Below, in pieces: positions 30,689-34,751 of a stretch of 34,751 nucleotides of DNA. Source of the stretch: Helicobacteraceae bacterium (GTDB taxonomy: Bacteria; Campylobacterota; Campylobacteria; Campylobacterales; Sulfurimonadaceae); contig WFNF01000001.1 of the NCBI GenBank assembly GCA_015488775.1, forward strand, positions 1 to 34,751, in the 5' to 3' direction. Numbering within the stretch: the stretch's first letter is position 1; each line of letters starts with the position of its first letter. Below the pieces are notes generated by a model that made no database searches, had not been told where the DNA came from, and saw only the letters and a program-made list of their open reading frames with translations. Both the position numbers and the translations under genes were made by a program.

Positions 30689-33277
30689 TCATTTAACTAA
30701 AATGCTATTTACAGTTTCATAAAGATTTGAAGATATATTTTCCATATCAATAATTTTTTCTATCTGCTCTTTCATAAGTTTTTGTTGATGTGACTCTAAA
30801 CGCTTTAATATTTTAAAACTAGATGCCAATCCTGATGCTATCATAGGATTTATACTATCTAGTTCAATAATGATTTGAGCTATATAAGCATATGAATCTC
30901 CATCTTTATCATGAAAATATTCAAAGTTTTTACTATAAACACCATAAAGTGATCTTACAAGGTTTGGAACTTTTATATCAAAAACCTCATCTTTACTTAA
31001 ACTCTGAACTCTTTGTAAAACACCATCTCTACTTGAACTTGCAAGAACTGAAAAGTATTTATTCATAGTTAAAGTGTCATCTTTATATAAATCATAAAAG
31101 TTTTGCAATCTTTGTTTAGATGATTTTTCAAAATAATTTTCTAAAAGGTCAAGTGCTACTATTTTATCACTCATAGTCAAACTCTCATCATATTGCTTGC
31201 AAACTAGTAGATCAATACTCTCTTTTTTTACTCTAGCAAGATAAGATAAAATTGTGTTTTTATATGATCTTTGTGAGATAGAATCAAAATCTATACTAGT
31301 GTTTTTAGGTAGGTTATACTTTTTATATTCACTAACAAAGTGTGATTCCATTCTAAGTGCAATGGCATTTTTAATCTCCATTAAACTTTTCACTATCAAA
31401 CTTGGTTCTATAACATTTACATAAGATAAAATCGTATCTATATTTATAAACTCTAAAAGTCTAGCTTTTAAAGCTAAGTCATCCATCTCTTTTATAGCTA
31501 TATATTCATAAGTATCTAAAAAATCTTGATCAACAACTGCACTCTTCATATATTTTAAAACTACATCTATTTGTAACTCATTCATAGCTTCAAAAAGTGT
31601 AAACCCATCATCTTCTACACTAAGAACTTTTTTATAATCTTGCTCTTCATCTGTTATAATTATAGGAGCAGTAAAATCTCTATTGAAAGTTATAAGATCA
31701 AAATCATCTCCAACCACTAGTTCAAACACCTCTACACCTTTACTAACTATAATCATATTTTTGTCTATATATCGTTGATCAGAAGATGATCTAAGTTTTA
31801 ACTCTATCCTTTTACCTTTTGTATCAAACAAAGCTACACTTAGTGGGTAATACATAGCTTTTTGTTTATTGCCATCTACATCATCATCTATATGTTGAGT
31901 AAGGGTTAGTTTTAATACTCCATCATTTAACTCTCTTTGTATCTTTAAACGTGGAGTTCTTGATTGTGAATACCAAAGTTCAAACTGTTTATCTATATAA
32001 CCAGCCGTTCTTAAAGAGTATAGATAATCATCAGTTCTAACAGCTTGAGAGTCATAGTTTGCAAAATAATAATCCATACCTTTCCTAAAAGCCTCTTTTC
32101 CTAAAAGAGTATGCATCATCCTTATAACTTCTGCACCTTTTTCGTAAACAGTTGCAGTGTAAAAGTTGTTAATCTCGATATATTTATCTGTTTTTATAGG
32201 GTGAGCAGTTGGACCAGCATCTTCTAAAAACTGTCTGCTTCTTAAAGCTTTAACATCATCAATACGTTGTATAACCTTAGAGTTCATATCTGCACTAAAA
32301 CTTTGATCTCTAAAAACTGTTAAACCCTCTTTTAAAGTAAGTTCAAACCAATCTTTACAAGTTATACGATTACCCGTATAGTTATGAAAATACTCATGTG
32401 CTATAACACTCTCAATCCCCAAAAAGTTTTGATCAGTTGCTACCTCAAGTGATGCTAATACATAATGGGAGTTAAATATATTTAAACCCTTGTTTTCCAT
32501 TGCACCCATATTGAAACTATCTACTGCAACAATGTTATAATAATCCAAATCATAAGCCAATCCAAAAGTATCTTCATCCCATTTCATAGCATTTTTAAGT
32601 GAAGTCATTGCGTGAGATGTTTTTAAAGCGTTACCTTTATCTACATATATGTTTAAAGATACATTTTTATTTTTCATAGTTTTGAAGCTATCGCTAACAA
32701 CATCAAAGTCACCAGCAACAAGAGCAAAAAGGTAAGATGGCTTTAAAAATGGGTCATCCCATATAGCAAAATGTCTGTTTTCATCAACATCACCTTTCTC
32801 TTTCAAGTTACCATTAGAAAGTAATTGTGGAAATTTTTTGTCTGCTATAACCTTAGTAGTAAAATGAGCCATGTTGTCACTTCTATCTATAAATGGTGTT
32901 ATGCGTCTAAAACCCTCTGGTTCATTTTGAGTACAATATATCTCTCCAGACTTGTAAAGTCCCTCTAGTGCAGTGTTTTTGTGTGGATATATTTTTGATA
33001 TAGTCCTTAATTTAAACTCATCTTTGTCAGCTAAAAAGTTTAATTTATTGTTAGAAATATCAAAATCTTTTATCTCATTGCCATTTATATTTATAGAGAT
33101 AATCTCTATATTTTCACAGTCTAATTCCAGTATTTTAATACTTTTATCAACTCTTTCTACACTCATACTAGAGATAACTTGTGTAAATTTGTCAAAGATA
33201 TCAAACTCCAACTCAACTTTTGTTATTTTATATGGATGTGGTGTATAATCTTTTAAATATATAGTTTTCTTAGTCAT
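30689..33277 (-). CDS. pepN: Aminopeptidase N (M1 metallopeptidase)
   Basis: This 862-residue cytoplasmic M1 aminopeptidase, the usual length of bacterial PepN (about 870), removes N-terminal residues from peptides. GAMEN exopeptidase motif is at 258-262; the zinc site HEYFH is at 294-298 with the third ligand Glu317 exactly 18 residues on (HEXXH-X18-E), and the family's NYTGNRITCKDWFELTLKEG follows. The catalytic Tyr lies in the FYTATVYEKGAEVIRM segment. The C-terminal helical domain is complete. It diverges from the EAL-HDOD gene; its own ribosome binding site (AGG) is weak. Confidence 0.96.
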   Translation of the reverse strand: MTKKTIYLKDYTPHPYKITKVELEFDIFDKFTQVISSMSVERVDKSIKILELDCENIEIISININGNEIKDFDISNNKLNFLADKDEFKLRTISKIYPHKNTALEGLYKSGEIYCTQNEPEGFRRITPFIDRSDNMAHFTTKVIADKKFPQLLSNGNLKEKGDVDENRHFAIWDDPFLKPSYLFALVAGDFDVVSDSFKTMKNKNVSLNIYVDKGNALKTSHAMTSLKNAMKWDEDTFGLAYDLDYYNIVAVDSFNMGAMENKGLNIFNSHYVLASLEVATDQNFLGIESVIAHEYFHNYTGNRITCKDWFELTLKEGLTVFRDQSFSADMNSKVIQRIDDVKALRSRQFLEDAGPTAHPIKTDKYIEINNFYTATVYEKGAEVIRMMHTLLGKEAFRKGMDYYFANYDSQAVRTDDYLYSLRTAGYIDKQFELWYSQSRTPRLKIQRELNDGVLKLTLTQHIDDDVDGNKQKAMYYPLSVALFDTKGKRIELKLRSSSDQRYIDKNMIIVSKGVEVFELVVGDDFDLITFNRDFTAPIIITDEEQDYKKVLSVEDDGFTLFEAMNELQIDVVLKYMKSAVVDQDFLDTYEYIAIKEMDDLALKARLLEFINIDTILSYVNVIEPSLIVKSLMEIKNAIALRMESHFVSEYKKYNLPKNTSIDFDSISQRSYKNTILSYLARVKKESIDLLVCKQYDESLTMSDKIVALDLLENYFEKSSKQRLQNFYDLYKDDTLTMNKYFSVLASSSRDGVLQRVQSLSKDEVFDIKVPNLVRSLYGVYSKNFEYFHDKDGDSYAYIAQIIIELDSINPMIASGLASSFKILKRLESHQQKLMKEQIEKIIDMENISSNLYETVNSILVK

Positions 33278-33346
33278 TTTATTTAACCTAATTGTTTTTT
33301 AGTAGATTACTAAAATTTATATATAATTTTGCTTTTATTAAACAAT

Positions 33347-33355
33347 TGATATACT
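33347..33355 (+). promoter_or_regulatory. Extended -10 promoter of the EAL-HDOD gene
   Basis: TGATATACT, about 47 bases before the ATG at 33402; it is identical to the extended -10 box at 4757-4765. AAAGAG precedes the ATG as ribosome binding site. Confidence 0.45.
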
Positions 33356-33401
33356 ATTAGAATATATTATTAAAAATTATTTTTGCACAACAAAGAGATT
33401 T

Positions 33402-34619
33402 ATGAACTTTAAACTTAAAATGGCTAGACAGCCTATACTTGATATAAACAAAGATATTTACGCTTATGAGCTTTTTTATAGAGATGAAGATGATAGTTGC
33501 ATCTTTGATGATGCAAGATATGCAACATCTAGTGTTTTGGCTAATGCCCTAAACCAAGTTGGACTTTTTGGAAGTGTTGGAGATTCAAAAGCTTTTATAA
33601 ACATAACTGCTAATGTTCTGCTAACTGACATTATCTACTCCTTACCAAACGATAAATTTGTATTTGAACTTCCTGCTGACTTTATTGTTACAAATAAAGA
33701 AAAAGATGCCTTGCAAGAGTTTACAAAAAAAGGTTATAAATTTGCTTTAGACAATGCCATCTTTAGTGATGAGTACTACAATAGAATAAAAGATATTTTA
33801 AAATATATTACATATGTTAAAATAGATACAAGCATGACTGACATTGAACTTTTAGAGGAAAAGATACATCTTTATAGTGATCAAAAACTTATAGCACAAA
33901 AAGTTGAAATACCTGAGATATATGATGCCTACTTAGAGTTTGGATTTGAGTACTTTCAAGGCTACTTTTTTTCAAAGCCTAGAACTATAATGCAAAACCG
34001 ATTAGAATCAAAATATATAAGTGTAATAAATATCTTTAACATGTTACAGCATAGTGAAAATTTAGATGAAGTTTGTGATGAGTTTGAAAAAAACTCTGAA
34101 TTATCTTTACAACTTTTACAATACATAAACTCAACAAAACTAGTACAATCAGATGAATTAAACTCTCTAAGAGAGATAATCAAAAAAGTTGGAAAAGATA
34201 AACTTTTGCAATGGATTTTACTTGTAATATATTCAAAACCAGTTCAAACTCCAAACAATACTAAAAATCCTATGTCAACTCTTGTAAACCAAAGAATATA
34301 TTTTATGGTTGGCTTGATCAAAAAAATAAAAAACCTAAATCTAAAAATGTATGAAGAAAAAGTAAGATATATAGGACTTCTCTCACTTTTAGAGAGTGTT
34401 TTTGACGTACCAAAAGCTTACTATTTAGATAAGTTTGATGTAGATGATGAGATAAGAGATGCTCTCTTAGCACAAGCAGGAGACTTGGGACGTGTTTATG
34501 CAATAGCACTAAGTTTAGAAAAACATGAGTACTCTACAGCACAGGTTTTACTACGTCATTTTCACCTAAATGTTGATGACATAGAAGATATTGTTGATTT
34601 AAGTGCGAAGATAAGTTAA
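33402..34619 (+). CDS. EAL-HDOD (YuxH-like) signalling protein
   Basis: This 405-residue cytoplasmic protein joins a degenerate EAL domain (about 1-195) to an HDOD domain (about 200-400). The EAL half starts MARQPILDINKDIYAYELFYR, has ELF where EAL belongs, lacks the DDFGTG metal-binding motif (it reads ALDNAIFSDEYY), and ends with FEYFQGYFFSKP. It is therefore very unlikely to degrade c-di-GMP; such proteins can bind the nucleotide or partners instead. The HDOD half (NSELSLQLLQYINSTKL onward) is the HD-related non-catalytic output domain. It is a single gene, convergent with uvrB. Confidence 0.92.
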   Translation: MNFKLKMARQPILDINKDIYAYELFYRDEDDSCIFDDARYATSSVLANALNQVGLFGSVGDSKAFINITANVLLTDIIYSLPNDKFVFELPADFIVTNKEKDALQEFTKKGYKFALDNAIFSDEYYNRIKDILKYITYVKIDTSMTDIELLEEKIHLYSDQKLIAQKVEIPEIYDAYLEFGFEYFQGYFFSKPRTIMQNRLESKYISVINIFNMLQHSENLDEVCDEFEKNSELSLQLLQYINSTKLVQSDELNSLREIIKKVGKDKLLQWILLVIYSKPVQTPNNTKNPMSTLVNQRIYFMVGLIKKIKNLNLKMYEEKVRYIGLLSLLESVFDVPKAYYLDKFDVDDEIRDALLAQAGDLGRVYAIALSLEKHEYSTAQVLLRHFHLNVDDIEDIVDLSAKIS

Positions 34620-34656
34620 AGTAAAAATATGAAGTAAAAATATAAAATGAAAGCTT

Positions 34657-34751
34657 TTAAAGTTTTTTTAGTTTCTCTATCTCATCTCTCAAACGAGCTG
34701 CCTCTTCAAACTCAAGCTTGGTCGCCGCCGCTTCTATCTTTATTTGAACGA
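34657..34751 (-). CDS. uvrB: UvrB C-terminus (5' part off window)
   Basis: Only the last 31 codons are visible. They read KLEFEEAARLRDEIEKLKKL and then stop, the C-terminal UVR motif that in UvrB contacts UvrC during nucleotide excision repair. A UVR motif at the very end of the protein is typical of UvrB, whereas UvrC and McsA-type proteins carry it internally. The convergent EAL-HDOD gene ends 37 bases away. Confidence 0.85.
   Translation of the reverse strand, partial: VQIKIEAAATKLEFEEAARLRDEIEKLKKL

Noticed and set aside
34621-34643. Direct repeat GTAAAAATAT separated by three bases
   Set aside because: Short and AT-rich in an AT-rich genome; expected by chance.

Overview
This is a 34.8 kb stretch of an AT-rich bacterial chromosome with densely packed genes on both strands. 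It most likely comes from a free-living, sulfur-oxidising member of Campylobacterota (Sulfurimonas/Arcobacter-like). That is an inference from five things: very AT-rich codon use, extended TGn-TATAAT-type -10 boxes without clear -35 boxes, a sulfide:quinone oxidoreductase-like gene, a purE-linked DUF3972-like gene, and unusually many c-di-GMP signalling genes. No rRNA, tRNA, CRISPR array, transposase or integrase gene was recognised.

Layout. 1-2154: a PAPS-reductase-like PP-loop ATPase (cut by the window edge) diverges from a HEPN-motif protein across an intergenic region holding a perfect 11-bp-arm inverted repeat; a small membrane protein follows. 2259-4679: a PAS-PAS-PAS-GGDEF-EAL protein. 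4797-7618: a two-gene secreted amide-hydrolysis operon (lipoprotein amidohydrolase plus Ntn choloylglycine-type hydrolase) ending at a hairpin terminator. 7708-10318: an operon read leftward of a DoxX-like membrane protein, a membrane-anchored glutamate-synthase-like flavoprotein and a YciA-like thioesterase, with a perfect Crp/Fnr-type palindrome upstream. 10586-13048: the helicase HrpB. 13055-15987: a remnant of an EAL gene 3' end, a YoeB-type toxin-antitoxin pair with its operator, and a PAS-PAS-GGDEF-EAL protein. 16124-19023: a U32 peptidase-family protein, an outer-membrane barrel and a periplasmic protein with repeats. 19265-20279: purE and a DUF3972-like coiled-coil protein. 20471-25297: a tight three-gene operon of TonB-dependent receptor, small periplasmic protein and CHASE8-like/HAMP/PAS/GGDEF/EAL protein. 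25324-28838: a DUF89 protein convergent with a hybrid histidine kinase. 28937-30584: an SQR-like flavoprotein and a 54-residue companion. 30689-33277: pepN. 33402-34619: an EAL-HDOD protein. 34657-34751: the 3' end of uvrB.

How it fits together. Four EAL-family proteins, three of them with intact GGDEF motifs, and a phosphorelay kinase make this a signalling-rich segment. The most system-like unit is 20471-25297, whose order suggests an outer-membrane to periplasm to inner-membrane relay that controls c-di-GMP, by analogy with YfiBNR. The left edge (PP-loop ATPase, HEPN protein, palindromic control region) and the toxin-antitoxin pair next to a duplicated EAL 3' end are the most accessory-looking parts.
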